Shown: one piece after another, positions 43,916-55,607 of the stretch
How positions within the stretch are numbered: position 1 is the stretch's first letter
Layout: each line of letters starts with the position of its first letter
From: Angiostrongylus vasorum
Lineage: Eukaryota > Nematoda > Chromadorea > Rhabditida > Metastrongylidae
Assembly (NCBI GenBank): GCA_018806985.1
Contig: JADANN010000146.1
Coordinates: 496,001-560,000 of the forward strand
Length of the DNA stretch: 64,000 nt
Direction: 5' to 3'
Position numbers and translations under genes: made by a program
Notes under the pieces: generated by a model
The model's input: only the letters and a program-made list of their open reading frames with translations
What the model was told of the DNA's origin: nothing
Database searches by the model: none

Positions 43916-44225
43916 AGGCTAGGATCGTGCAGTGGTTAGTGGTGCCATCGATCAGGAAGCAAAGGTACTAGTTTGATTCCCGCCCCAACGCCCTCTTCCA
44001 GTCCACGTGGGAACGCCCTAGCTCTAACATTTCAAGGAGAATTGACTCGACCAGCATTCTGTGACATTCACAAATAGGACAAAATCCTCAAGCAGAGACC
44101 GAAACAATAGGAGAAATCTTCGAAGACCATTATGGACGATGAATGACTGCGGAGGAAAACGAGTCGAAAGTAAGAAGCGCTGGGATACGCACAGTAGATG
44201 TGATGAAGCGTTACGTAAAAATACA
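43916..44225 (+). repeat. F2 SINE, divergent
   Basis: Head GGATCGTGCAGTGGTTAGTG, B-box-like TAGTTTGATTCCCGC, body GTGGGAACGCCCTAGCTC, AGCATTCTGTGACATTCACA, end CGCACAGTAGATGTGA. Confidence 0.7.
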
Positions 44226-44684
44226 TAAGTATACGAACACAGAAAGAAAAAACTCCAGAGTATCCGCCCGACATCCACAGAACACGGAAGTAAATGTTTG
44301 TAGTAGAGTCTGCGTGTCTGACGCGTTCCGCCTTCCACATCTGTCGTCGGAATTGCCGCGTACACGACGTCAGTCACCCTCCATCACTCGCACGCTTCAT
44401 CGACGGCACGATCATTGTTCCCGTCCTTTTTCGTCGCTGTCTCCTCGCATTTGTCGCTTGGGACTACATTTCATGTCCGTAAAATGGACTATTAGCAATA
44501 AACAGGCAAAAATAAGTCTGCAATTGTGAGAAAACGAAGAGCGAAAAGTTGCGTGGTCGTTATAAAAACGTGAATACCAAGAAATCTCTGCCCTTTCGTA
44601 CTATGGGGTGCTCAACAATGCTTACCAGCAAGAACGCTACTATGGGGTATGAATTGATATGATTTGTTACTTCTTCAAAAATCT

Positions 44685-44940
44685 TAGTTACTTGATACTT
44701 GAACGGCCCACCCCCACTGGTTGCGCGGATCCCAGCATAATCTCCATTTCTCTGAGATTTCCTGGTTAAGCCACTGTGGTTCTCTGGAATCCAGAGGTCA
44801 GCCTGGCCGAAGTCTGCCCCAGGTCTTCACCACCACAGGCAGTTGCAGCACTTGTGGATCAGAAAGAAATTTGCCACCATGCGACTTTGATACCCAGGGA
44901 ACACCTCCCAACCACGATGATGCGGTAAACCGTTGCGAGG
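44685..44940 (-). repeat. F3 element with internal deletion
   Basis: Tail GTTACTTGATACTTGAACGG at the left. Relative to full copies about 125 bp are missing between TTTGATAC and CCAGGGAACACC. Confidence 0.75.
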
Positions 44941-44949
44941 TCTTCAAAA

Positions 44950-46700
44950 ATCATGCTGTAAAATTGAGGGATCGGCATGCTAAAGAGAGGTATGAACAAC
45001 ATTTGTCCAAGAACCAGCGGTTACAATTTAATGACGCCATAAAAAATTCCTTGAACACTTGGATTGCCTACCTTCACATGTTGTGCCGCCTGCGGCATCA
45101 TGATCATCAGTGTCGTGTCCTTATAGCCCGTGTAAACTTAGAGAGTACTTTGTCGGACTTTCAGACCTTTCGTCTATGCGTTCTTTTATGCACACACAAA
45201 GTTTTTTTTGTCGGTTTCCTCAATGTTACCAATCACCAAATACCTTACAGGAGAACAGATACACTCCGAGTGGACTCGTGCAATCCCCGTCTCTGCCATT
45301 AGTGCAAATCACCCTGTTCGCTGTTATACATAGACTGTTGTATGTACTGTTTCGAACTAATCGACGACGTAGGGTGCTTGGCTTGAGTTCAGTAACTGTC
45401 ATAGAATTCCTTCAATCACTTATTTCTATTTGCACATGTTAATAGCGGGTGCTCATTTTGTTGGATATAAAAAACCAGATGTTAACATTTTGTCTTCTGC
45501 CTCTTAGAATTTTCCATGGGAGGGCATTACGTGTGATGCAACCACAGTGGTGCTGAGATATTTGCAAGATTCTGGACTGCAGATGTCCGAATGGGGGGAT
45601 GAACGCGCTTTTACCCTTTCTGGAGGCTAGCGCGTTCACCACCACACACCATGCGGGTCCTTCGTTTCGTCTCTATCTCAGCTAGTTCTGTCGATCAGCG
45701 CCATCAGCAATTATCCAATAGAAAGAGTAAAGATAATAAGGCAAACAAAGCAATAAAAACCAGAATTAAAAGAACCTTATCTAGATTTGATATATTGTTC
45801 TGGAGCTTAAATGTCTTCCCCAGATTTAACCTGAGTGACTGCTGTTTCGCAGTCACTAGAAAAGCTTAGTTGTCGTGCCAAGTGTAGCGATTCCGTACTC
45901 TCCTCTCCTGTGCATGCGATTTTAACTGTTCGGCAAATGTTTCCAGTTCGTGCTTCTTTCGCTATCACTTTACGTCCAGTACCAATTTTTGCAACAGCCG
46001 CTTTCCGGAAAGCTACATTTTAACGTTTAAAAATGGAAGCCACTTCTTTCTAGGTTTTTCTCAGGTGAATTTTATTTATACGAAGTGTTAACGCAGTAAT
46101 TCAAAACATTTGTGCATCTCTCATGTGTAGAGCGGGTAACAAAACAATCATCTACATTTCGCCAGTGGACCAAAGGTTGCTGATCGATAACTGGGACCTT
46201 GTACCTTGGACATACAGGCGGTCGTAAGACTTGGTGTTGTACGCAGCCCCATGGCCGATCCTTTGCTGTATAGTGTCTTCTAGACCACCCAAACACTTAG
46301 AGCTAAGATGACCACCTAGGAGAGTTGCATAAGTTATTGCACTGATAAACCAAGCATATTTGTTTTTCCATCATGTTCAATGAGAAGCTCGAAAATGACG
46401 CGTACAGCGGAATTACTCGACAAGTTTGTGCAGCGTAAAATCGACTGATTCCATAACAAATGTGCGGTTTGAAGATACACGGCGTGGACGGTCTAGAGAT
46501 ATTTTGATGTTACACTGGTGCACTTAAGCAATTCAGTGAGCTGTAGACATACAAACCATATCCTACTATGCGTCGGTCCGTCTGCAGAGCTGATGGTCTC
46601 TCTAACCTTGAATGTTATAGGACCGGTTGACGCAAAGTTATCAGTTGAGAGCAGCTTACGCATTTTTGTAAGCAAGCATTCGACTGAACAGGTTGGTAAA
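44950..46700 (-). pseudogene. Penelope-like element, long but decayed
   Basis: Minus strand: an N-terminal RT block at 46690-46490 (ITFKVRETISSADGP, LQLTELLKCTSVTSKYL), a gap region, and motif C WRNVDDCFV at 46147-46158 (both Asp kept, Tyr lost). A linker to about 45720 follows, then an inserted F5 SINE (45495-45715), a decayed GIY-YIG (VIGNIEETDKKN near 45210) and a C-terminus into 44950. Upstream on the same strand are F1 and F2 insertions and the PLE-associated repeat at 47590-48160. A 9-bp perfect hairpin (45834-45857) lies in the linker. Confidence 0.7.
45495..45715 (-). repeat. F5 SINE inserted in a PLE
   Basis: Tail side TTCTGCCTCTTAGA, middle GTGCTGAGATATTTGCAA, head CCACCACACACCATGCGGGT and the ATCAGCGCCATCAGCAA 5' end. 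Confidence 0.7.
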
Positions 46701-46916
46701 TGATTTTTTAACTTTTGGTTTTCATTAAAGCGACAATATTTGGCTAACAGTAAGAAGAAGCTCCATTAGAACGCGGCTAGTCTTCGAAAAAAAGGCAAAG
46801 TTGCCAGAACGTTAGCCATCGAACATTAAAATACGTCGCGACAACCTAGTGAAAACTTGAGAAAGGGAATTAGGAAGATTATATAAGGTCTAGGCATCGT
46901 CTTATTTCGGCATCCC

Positions 46917-46992
46917 ATTAAGGATAAAAAAGGACAAAGCTCTTGGCGTTGATCAATCTCTAAGGAATGCGCCATGCATTCGACTTCATAAA
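46917..46992 (-). repeat. F1 SINE, 3' tail fragment
   Basis: AGGATAAAAAAGGACAAAGC tail and GTTGATCAATCTCTAAGG, stopping after CATTCGACTTCAT. Confidence 0.7.
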
Positions 46993-47127
46993 CTTTCAGT
47001 ACCAAATATAACACTGCAGACAAACATAAAAATTTTCATAGATAATTTCATTATTTTGGACGAAAATCATCTAAATCTACCATTCTTACGAAAAAAAACT
47101 GATTTTCTTATTTTACTTGAGGAAATA

Positions 47128-47495
47128 GGGGGACAGATAGCACAGTGGTAGTGATGTCCGTCATGAAGAGCATGGTACTAGTACGATTCTGCTCGGCCCA
47201 ACCAAGCCTCTCATACCCCCGGGATCGGGAAATTGGTAATGGACTTATCTGGAAAAAAAATCACTCTGTAATCAAACTGAGAATGCTCCGGCCAGGCTAT
47301 CTCAGGAGCCCAGGGAGAACTGCTCGACCAACATTCCACCACATTCAAGATGAAACGGAAATCCTTAAGCTGCAACCGAAATCACACGTAAAAAATTGGA
47401 AGATCTTCGTGGACAATGGATGCGAGGAAACGAATCGAATGTGAGAAGTGCTGGGCTCCGCACAGAAGACGTGAAGACGGGTTAAATAAATGAAA
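47128..47495 (+). repeat. F2 SINE, full length
   Basis: A-box-like ACAGATAGCACAGTGGTAGT, B-box-like ACTAGTACGATTCTG (one change), end GACGTGAAGACGGGTTAAAT. Confidence 0.8.
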
Positions 47496-47589
47496 AAATA
47501 AGTGATAAAAACTTGAGGAAACTCCAATTTTTAGCAGTATGCGAATCTTATTTTGGAACTTTTGTTGTCTTTATATCTCATTTTTCGCG

Positions 47590-48160
47590 AAACTAAGTGA
47601 ACGAGTGGAATTTCGGGGTCATTCAGTGATATTCACCTTTCACTCTTGCACTAAACAAGCTGAGAACTTGAATTTTTGAATTCTCTGAAGTTCCAATTTC
47701 AAGCCGATTAAAATGGGAGCAGTACTGAGTAATTATATTTATTTTTACAATGATGAGGCAAAGTCTCCCTTATAGGTTTGTTATATCTTCAGAAAGCCGA
47801 ATCATCAACTCACGGTAACCGTTCTTATGGCTCGAAACGTTTCTTCCCATAAACTGACCTTTCATTTTCCGAACAATATGTAGCTCCTCCGATCTATGCG
47901 GAAGTTGACAACGTTGAGCATCGAGCGGTTAGCCTCATTCTCTACGTGGTCATGTGGATGTCCTTGGGTTTGCCCTGTGTGTTATGCGATTGTCGAACGA
48001 CTGTTAGTGTCCTTTTATTCGTAAACAAATCTGCTGTCTGATTCCGAAGTGATAGATAAGTTATTCGGTAGAGAGGTAGTAGAACTGGTGAACTCATACT
48101 GGATCGTAGGACGTCTTACTGCTGTTCTCCAGTGTCAGCTCTCTTTATCCTCCCAGAATA
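47590..48160 (-). repeat. PLE-associated repeat, copy 3
   Basis: Reverse-strand match to 3740-4350. A readable minus-strand peptide (GRNVSSHKNGYRELMIRLSE, about 47790-47850) hints at coding origin, but the same stretch is broken in both other copies. Confidence 0.6.
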
Positions 48161-48640
48161 GTGTCTTAGCACTTTGTCGATTTCGCAGTGATGGAGGGTT
48201 TGTTACGGCAAACTCTTAAAATGTGCACTTTGGAAGGTGATGGAGAAGAAATTTTCGAAGCCAGGCCACCATCCAGAGCGCAGGGTTCCTAATAAAAGAA
48301 CAAATAAGGATGAAATATGTTTTATTGAAAAAGATGCCAAAGTTTCATATATACGAACAAGCTAAGATTTTTTCACTTGAATAAAAAATGCGGTTGGATT
48401 TGTGAACAAACACAAACTTTCGTGACAAATAATGAAAGAATGAGTTCCTAAGGAATGCGAACGCATGGACTGAACGCTGTATTAAATCGTAAGAGTTAAA
48501 TGCCATCTGAGCAAAAATGCCGACGATGATGACGTTTTTCCGACCAGGACGTTTGTTTTTACGGGAAATTGACTTTCATCCAGGCGCAATTCAGGAATAG
48601 AACACGACTTTTCGTCGTTTTTCATCATTTCATTTTATTT
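48160..48640. other. No recognised feature
   Basis: No open frame of interest and no repeat match. Confidence 0.3.
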
Positions 48641-49013
48641 TTTATTTTATTTTGACCCGTCTTCATGTCTACTGCACGGATTCCAGCACTTCTCATATTC
48701 GATTCGTTTCCTCGCATCCATTGTCCACGAAGATCTTCTAACCTTTACGCGTGGCTTCGGTTGCTACTTGAGGATTTTCATTTCATCTTGAATGTCGTAG
48801 AATGCTGGTCGAGCAATTCTTTCTGGAGTCCTAAGAAACCCGAGCTGGAGCGTTCTCATTTGGATTGCAGAGAATGATTTTTTCCAAGACAAGTCCGGTA
48901 CCAATTTCTCGAGCCAGGAGGGGATGAGACTCTGGTTGGCCTGGGGCAGGATCGAACTATCATCATGGTCGTGATGACAGGCATCACTACAACTGTGCTA
49001 GCCTCCGCCTAGT
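48640..49013 (-). repeat. F2 SINE, full length
   Basis: On plus it begins with an A/T-rich tail (CATTTTATTTTTTATTTTAT), TGACCCGTCTTCATGTCTAC, and ends at the head with TGTGCTAGCCTCCGCC. The B box (GATCGAACTAT on plus) is mutated. Confidence 0.8.
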
Positions 49014-49640
49014 TTTTTCATAGTTTCCCCAAATGATAGATAATTTATGTTATGATTCTAGACTTTTCATTCTTATAGACACATCGAGACCGCAGATGGA
49101 ATAATAAGATATATTGTGAGCTACTCTCGAGAATGGAATGGAGGAGTGTAAACCATTCAAAGAGTCATATCAGTTTGTGGTAAAAAAACATTGTCGAGTA
49201 AACTGCTTACAATGCAACGATCCGATGGGAGTGGAATCAAAATAACGCAAGATAGTCTGAATGTATAAACTCTTCTCCATATACGACATACGCTGCATCA
49301 CTCGATGACCATTACGGTGTGGCACGGAACCTATGGGCCACCCACTCCCCACCTACCCCGAAAGTTTACCTGTGAGACAACCCGATCCACCCCCTTCCTT
49401 CGAGCCAGGCCACGCCCACCACATTGGCCAAGGGGTTCGTCCTTGTTAGCGACAAACATGGTCAAAGTGACTATGTGGAAATATTACAATCTTCTTCTAT
49501 GTATGATTGTTTCGAACTTGCCAGAAACGAATAGGACATCTATAAACTCGCCCAAGGTTCATTGCAAATCTTAGGCATAAATATCTGCAGCGCATAAATT
49601 ACAAGTCACGTAGTGGCATACTAAATACCATTCAACACCA
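49014..49640. other. No recognised feature
   Basis: An 89-codon frame at 49305-49574 is rich in Pro, Arg and Thr with no motif. Not called. Confidence 0.3.
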
Positions 49641-49980
49641 TGACATCAGTACCCCAGCTGCCACGAAACGTTCTAACAAATGAAGTACCGACTGTTGTAG
49701 GAAGCACTGCCTGTCCAAATTAGATCATAATTGGAGGTGGCGACAGATCAATACCTGTCCTGTACAAAAGGGCGCCACTGAGTGAAGAACGTAGCCATTC
49801 GAGCGGTGCTCGCAGTGCACTGGATTCGCCTCGATGCGACAACGAACACCTACGTCGCGACAAGGACCAGCTTTTGACCACCGAGTTGGATCAATCCGGC
49901 TCGAACGAAGACGAAGACGTCTAAATAAATGCTGGTCAAAGAAATCTTATTATCAACATCATGTTAGCTCAATCATATAG
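49640..49980 (+). repeat. F6 foldback element, right half
   Basis: TGAAGTACCGACTGTTGTAG, CTGTCCTGTACAAAAGGGCG, TTCGAGCGGTGCTCGCAGTG, then GAAGACGAAGACGTCTAAAT with the GAAAC core deleted. Reverse-complement partners of its inner part lie at 28.85-29.16 and 29.69-29.96 kb. Confidence 0.6.
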
Positions 49981-50079
49981 AAAAAATATTATTAAGAAAC
50001 AACGCATCAGATCAACACTTTGTGAACAACGTCTACTCGAAAAATTCTTGGAGGCATGTAGTGGTTGGGCATAGAAGAT

Positions 50080-50335
50080 TCGAAAAATGAAAAAAGTTTT
50101 AACGCAACTTTGCTTTACATTATTAGCGACGAAAATGAAGATGCCCTGTCATCTTCTTTCAGCTGGGCATCTTTCCCCTCACCATGCGTATAAAAACATC
50201 AGGAGTTCCCAATTACAGCACTATCAAAGCTGTTTTTCTTCAAATAACACTTGCAGTGTAAGACTTTTGAATCAAAGCTCATGTTATCCACTGAATCTCT
50301 AAACACTCGTATTGAAACCATTGCCGACCAGGATA
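50080..50335 (+). repeat. Low-copy duplicated block D, copy 3, left piece
   Basis: Matches 2960-3190 (CAGTGTAAGACTTTTGAATC, CTGAATCTCTAAACACTCGT). The block resumes at 51030-51150 after F3 and F1 insertions. Confidence 0.5.
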
Positions 50336-50343
50336 CATAAGTA

Positions 50344-50730
50344 GCCTACTTGGATAATTGGATAGCCCATCTTCACTGGTTGTGCGGGCCTCAGCATAAT
50401 TTCCTTTTTTTCGGAGTTTTGCTGGTTTAGCCACTGTGGTTTCCTGGATTCCCGAGGCCAGCCTGGCCGAAGTCTGCCCCAGGTCGTCACCACCACGGGC
50501 AGTCGGCGCCTTTGTGAATCAAAGGAAGATATGCCACCATACGACTTTGATGCAAGGACGGTGGTAAATCCCGGTATTGGTTTACTCTTAGCTAGGCTTT
50601 CTGATGGAAACGCTGGACTCCTTCTCAGCTTGGGAGACCCTGCCCTGAGATGAATTTTCTTGTTGTACATCGGAACCCAACACGCAGGAACACCTCCTAG
50701 CCACGATGAGGAGGTAAACCGTTGGGAGAA
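50344..50730 (-). repeat. F3 element, full length
   Basis: Tail CTACTTGGATAATTGGATAG at the left, right end GGAGGTAAACCGTTGGGAG. It lies 10 bp from an F1 copy; together they create a spurious 239-codon frame. Confidence 0.8.
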
Positions 50731-50740
50731 TACACAAAGG

Positions 50741-51028
50741 AAAGAGGATAAAGGATAAAGCTCTCGGCGTTGATCAATCCTTGAGGGATGCGCCATGCAT
50801 TCGACTTCATTAAGCATCGTTTGGAGGTGATTAAATGCATATCTGCCCTTTCCAATGACTCGCAGTGGCTTAACGATGTATCGAGCCAGTGCTGCCATCC
50901 TCCCAGACAAGTCTGGTACCAATTTGCGAACCCCGGAGGAATGGAAGGCTTTATGGGCCATGGGGGCTGGGATCGATTCCAAGTGTGTGTTGCAGAGCGC
51001 CTCCAACCAGTGAGCCACACGACCCTCA
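50741..51028 (-). repeat. tRNA-derived SINE F1, full length
   Basis: AGAGGATAAAGGATAAAGCT tail and head end GTGAGCCACACGACCC. The B-box-like site reads GGGATCGATTCC. Confidence 0.8.
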
Positions 51029-51029
51029 A

Positions 51030-51150
51030 GGAGGACACATAACTAAACAGAACAAATAGGACATTCTCGTTGCACCATTTAATGAACACATGTATAAAAT
51101 AAGAAAGAAGAAAGCTTAATGAAATTCGAAAAAGATGCACTCGTTCTTTG
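51030..51150 (+). repeat. Block D, copy 3, right piece
   Basis: CAAATAGGACATTCTCGTTG and CACCATTTAATGAACACATG match 10780-10830. Confidence 0.55.
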
Positions 51151-51610
51151 AAGGGGGGCCGTTGAGAGCCACTGAGAAGGGAACCACTCAAGAAGTGCTC
51201 CAACCACACTGGATTAGACAGGATAAGCCGACGAACACCCTAAATGCGAAACAACCAGATATGGACCACCGACTCGAATCAACGAAATGTATGTACCAGT
51301 AGAATATTTCCACGCAGTAAAGGAGGTCCTGCCACTAAGACAAAAGACTGTCTTAGCTAGACAAATGACGTGTGACGTACGAACGTAAACGCCGTCCCAA
51401 ACTTCATCAAACGAGGATAGCTACGAATTATGCGATCTAGCAGAGGACGGCCAATAAGTACTGGCTATCGAAATGCGATTAATACGTACCTGTGTACGAT
51501 GCAGCGGAACGAGATGTTCGCTCAGCCGAAGAAGGGGGTATCGAAGAAAAACTACTGTTCTCAGCATCAACTTTCCATTAAACTCACTGAACTATAAATG
51601 CGTCTTCCTC

Positions 51611-51945
51611 AGCAATCTCGACGTTGTTATACAGCATACATTTGCAGGGGTGCTACAGTCATCAATAATATGCTGCTCTATTCATCGGTTCTTCCTCAGT
51701 GGTAGGCACGTAAAAACGGTAGATTTTTCAAAAAGCTGTTGGTCATGTGATTATCATTCAGATTTTCATTTTTGTCTGCGTACTGAAGAGTTTAGCATAA
51801 TAGATTGCATGTCAATATGCCCTTCCAGGCTCTGATGAAAGCGATATTGACGAAACGTCAGCTGCTGTTGTATTGCATGTGTTTTTGTACGGAAGTAAAT
51901 GTTTGCTCTATAACAACCTCGCGATTTCTGGGAAAGAAAACCACT
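51611..51945 (+). repeat. PLE 3' end unit with inverted termini
   Basis: 51611-51650 (CAGCAATCTCGACGTTGTTA then ACAGCATACATTT) is the reverse complement of the end at about 51893-51932. Between them the plus strand carries the PLE 3' region with its hammerhead-like motif (51828-51863). Compared with the palindrome at 26686-27727, most of the left arm and the centre are gone. Confidence 0.65.
51828..51863 (+). ncRNA. Hammerhead-like motif (PLE 3' end), weak stem II
   Basis: GGCU, CUGAUGA, then AAGCGAUAUUGAC that pairs poorly, GAAAC, GUC, AGCU. Core and stem I intact. Confidence 0.5.
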
Positions 51946-52569
51946 GTTTTCAATAGTTGTAGAAGCACCTATGATCGAGTGATAGGGTAGACTTAGGCAG
52001 AAAATTAGAAAAATCGCAAAGCAAATCGCATGCACGAGCTTCAATAAAACAAAGAAATACTGTCCGCGTCAAGAGTAAGAACAAGGTCCAGCAACGTGCC
52101 GGGGAAGTCAAAGGTCACCGTGTTAGCAGGCAAGACTCTGGCTGACAACGCACGATTGCTATTAGAATTGTTCCATTGTTTCTGACTAGCGTAACCCCAA
52201 GGAGACCGTGCCCAGGATCGCAAGCGGTCTGTATGAGCTTCAAAATCGGCTCCGTAACAAGGCTAGTCTTGCACATTAAACAAGAATGTACAAGAAGAAG
52301 AAGAAAGAGTATTACCACTGCTGTCGCTTCCCCGATCGTTCGCAAGACTGCAAAACTCCAAAGGGAAGTAAAATCCAAATTCCTCACATTTTTGGACGAA
52401 ACTCTCAAGGTCCTTAGCATTCATCGTGAAAAAAACCTTAGTTGCAACCTCAGAGTAGCGCGAAAGTGTCATATGCCACCTCTTCGGATACTAATAAAAT
52501 CAAAAACTATTAGATTATCGGTTAGTAATAATGGCGAAGAGATGGCAGCAATTATTCCCATTTAACTTC
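51946..52569. other. No confirmed feature; possible decayed coding on minus
   Basis: Adjacent minus-strand frames give VFFTMNAKDLESFVQKCEEF (52263-52472) and RSWARSPWGYASQKQWNNSN (52041-52223), protein-like but in different frames and with no known domain. A 129-codon plus frame overlaps them. Confidence 0.2.
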
Positions 52570-53105
52570 TTTAATTGCTGCCTACTGCAATTTTTCGCGG
52601 TGGGGAACGCGTTATTACCCTTTCCGCGGTCTAACGCGTTCACTACCACACCATCCGGGTCCATCGTTTCACCTGTCTCTTAGCTAGTTCTATCGGTCTT
52701 TTTGCCATCAGCAACCACCCGTCAGCGGTATTGATCTGGGGAGCTCAAATCGGCAACGAACCCAGTTAAGTTGGGGCTGTAGTTGTATCTCACACAATAC
52801 CCTGCCATAAAAATTGTAGTAGCCAGCAAATGAAAAAGTTACACTGTGATTTTAACTACAGCCTCAGCTTAACTGTGTTCAATGCTGATTTGTGCTCCCC
52901 CAGATCAATTTCGTTGGCGGGTGACTGCTGATAGCGCTGGTAGGTAGGAAACTTTCTGAGAGACAGGCGAAACGAAGGATCCGCATAGTGTGGTGGTGAA
53001 CGCGTTACTCCCCGGAAAGGACAATAGCGCGTTCGTTCCCCACCGTAGACACCTGCGGTCCGGAGTTTTGCAAATATCTGAGCATCAATGCGGTTGTATT
53101 CCCTA
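52570..53105. repeat. F5 SINE inverted pair with long arms
   Basis: A minus F5 copy (52570-52765) and a plus copy (52880-53105) face each other. Their heads and 5' flanks, including CAGATCAAT and GCTGATNG...TAG, are reverse complements over about 170 bp. The spacer (about 52766-52860) is an F5 tail on plus (TTGTATCTCACACAATACCC). Expected transcript: a long hairpin. Confidence 0.7.
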
Positions 53106-53109
53106 TTTA

Positions 53110-54960
53110 TATGTTGAAAAAAAGAAACAGCAGCAACTTCTGAAAAGGAATTCAAAAGTCGATATCGCAAATTGAACTCGAAGTGGGTAAATGTGGCAAA
53201 AGCGGCTGGTTTCAAACATTCAAATCTATTTCTTAGCATAAAAAGTGAATTACCAACATGTTCTCTCTTGCCATTATTCTCTGCAACACTTAAGATAGTA
53301 TTCACAGTTGATTTTGGGTCTACCGAGATTGAAATATCCAAGAGTAGACCCATCATCAACTGTGCAGACAGGGCAAACTGGTAAAACAATGTGGCTTATA
53401 TGTCTAATACTCATCCAGTTGCTGACGAACATCCTAGCCCATCTTATGAACACACATATCTTCCTGGATCGTCTGTGAAACACGTTTGTGAACAGTGCGA
53501 ACGTGATAGAGTCCATCGCCGCGACGCCCTTTATACAAACGTGTCGAACGACTCCGCTGTGCTAACCATCCTCGAACTCCTTATGCAACACGAAAGAACA
53601 ATAAGCATGTATGGCTTTTCGATTCAGCAGCTCATGGACTCCTTAAAGGAATGCTTAAAATAATCAGTCTTCAGATGATTCAAGAATCATTTAGCACAAA
53701 CGAGAGGGCTGGTAATAGGACAACAAAAGGCACTTCGCCACTCATCAGAGTACATGAATTTCACACAGAAGAAACCGAAGGAAGATTTTCTTATATAGTA
53801 ACTACTCCCACGAATACTTACAATTTTTCCGCACTACGGCACATTTCCCATTTTAACAATGTTCAGTATTAACGATGTTAAATCTAGCCTTGAATTGCTA
53901 TTGTCACCAACTCACCATCTCGCTTCACCTCATCTTACAGACTTCAACTGTTAGGCTCTGGATCTATATAGGCAGTGTTAATAACAGTCACATTTTACGT
54001 TACTGTTCCAACAATAGCTGATGTGATGTAGGGGCGTAGACCTTCCTCGAAACCTAGGTTAGGTCGATCCCTACATCCCCAAACGATATGTCTACAGAGT
54101 GGTCATGTTTACCGTACTCTTCATTCCAAAAAAAAGCACATCTGTCAAAAGTTGTTTAAAAAGAACCGGTTTACAGAAAGCGGTGACAGTCACTGAAATA
54201 CACAGGACATTCTAAGGCACCACTTAGTTCGCAACCATTTGCATGACATTCCATGCACAATGCAAAATTGCATAATTTGCCCAAACGATGGGAACTGTGC
54301 TCGCAGGCGTTCGTGTACTTTGATTTACTGCCTACTATTTCTTCGCGGCAACGTGTTACGTGAAATACAACCAGAGGAATACCGAGATATCAGCAAAGCT
54401 TGCTGAGTGTTCTTCCGGTAGATCTGTAAATCGTGAAGGCACGAATATATTGGTGAAACAGGCAGACCACCACAAGTCCGCATAAAATAACATCTAGATG
54501 GCAAGGCAAGCGTATTGTTAAACCAGACACTCCACTATTGGCGTGTGGGACGCAGAGACGTGACGGGGAAGAGTTTAAAGTGGAATCCAATGCGCAAAAC
54601 TCCTCAGGCATTTTGCGTAAAGGTCCACAAGTGAACAGCAGTGAGGAATACTTCTTTATCACGCCTGATCTCACATGTCTCAGAATGATGTTGTAAAGTG
54701 AGAGCAGTACATCATCTACTCCATCAATAACTGAAAAGTCGGAAAAACGGTGAACATCTGAAGAAATGGATTCCAACGCGATTGAAGTTTGTGTGTCAGA
54801 TTTTTCTGGTTTTTAAAAATTTCGGAAGTATTTAGCTGGCTAGATTGCAATCAAGTTAAGCTTTTCAGGCTCTTTAGAGGGCGAAATCCGCCGAAATGCC
54901 AGCTTTCGTGTATAAATAAACAATATAAAAACCTATTGTTTGCTCATAAAGAGAATGATG
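53110..54960 (+). pseudogene. Penelope-like element, long copy with 3' end
   Basis: Plus strand, in order: RT N-terminal block FKSRYRKLNSKWVNVAKAAG; SKSRPIINCADRANW (KVRPIIS-like); motif A region DALYTNVSNDSAVLTILELL and ISMYGFSIQQLMDSLKECLK (53510-53660); and motif B as LVIGQQKA. Motif C is deleted. Then come a pre-GIY segment (54220-54300), a GIY-YIG split by an F5 insertion (54312-54400), and its second half as ILVKQADHHKSA in the frame corresponding to YIGETGRP. The C-terminus and a decayed hammerhead-like 3' end (54868-54903) follow. Heavily frameshifted. Confidence 0.8.
54312..54400 (-). repeat. F5 SINE tail fragment nested in the PLE GIY-YIG
   Basis: GATTTACTGCCTACTATTTC, GTTACGTGAAATACAACCAG and GATATCAGCAAAGCTTGCTG match the F5 3' part, minus strand. 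Flanking PLE sequence aligns to 35850-35940 on each side. Confidence 0.65.
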
Positions 54961-55394
54961 ATTTATCCATCATTGCTAAGGTTAACAGATAGATGGTCCA
55001 TGAATTAAGAAGTCGCTTGTTGACATGTTTATTCTCTAGAAAAAATACGAGATCACCCATAAAACCGCACAAAACAACCCGTGAAACGAATGCTTCTACA
55101 AGGAAAAACTTGCAAACAAATAACCAAACAAACCGGACGAGAACGAACAAACAAACAGAGATTGAGCATCGAATGAAAAACTACGGGAAATCGTTCGTCA
55201 CAGGTACACTGAATTTATATGTACCGAGCCTTTGGAATTACGCCAAAACATAGCCAGGTTTCGTTTTGTAGTTCGCGCAGGTTTGCCACATGGCGCACTG
55301 TGTTAGTAGATAAAAAAAATGCAGCGAAATAAGTAAACTCGTCGTTAACCACTTTCTACAAGCTGTTAGTTATATTCGACGGCAATGTAAAAAT

Positions 55395-55607
55395 GTGAAA
55401 ACACGTCGAAAAATGCATTCTTCACTCAAATCGGGTGATGCCACTTGTCATATGAACAGAGGACAACTCGTCCACATTCAGATGTCCACTATACACATTG
55501 GTGTCAAGATGTCGGACGCTGATGAGCGGATACGTTACGACGGCTTGAGGACAATCCGTCTCATCGGATTGACTGACTTTCTGGTGTTTGGGACCAGAAA
55601 TCTTTAG
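55395..55607 (+). CDS. Possible exon of unknown product (block A, copy 3)
   Basis: Frame MKTRRKMHSSLKSGDATCHM continues to MSDADERIRYDGLRTIRLIG and ends FGTRNL. Homologous to 19237-19449. Same caveats: no domain and no clear purifying selection between copies. Confidence 0.25.
   Translation: MKTRRKMHSSLKSGDATCHMNRGQLVHIQMSTIHIGVKMSDADERIRYDGLRTIRLIGLTDFLVFGTRNL

Noticed and set aside
44143..44529. 128-codon plus-strand frame
   Set aside because: Starts inside an F2 SINE and shows no recognised domain.
45834..45857. Perfect 9-bp hairpin as a possible terminator or structured RNA
   Set aside because: Single occurrence inside a decayed PLE linker; the other PLE copies do not conserve it.
50299..51018. 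239-codon minus-strand frame, the longest open frame in the window
   Set aside because: It runs across an F1 SINE and an F3 element that happen to be adjacent; the same repeats are not open elsewhere.
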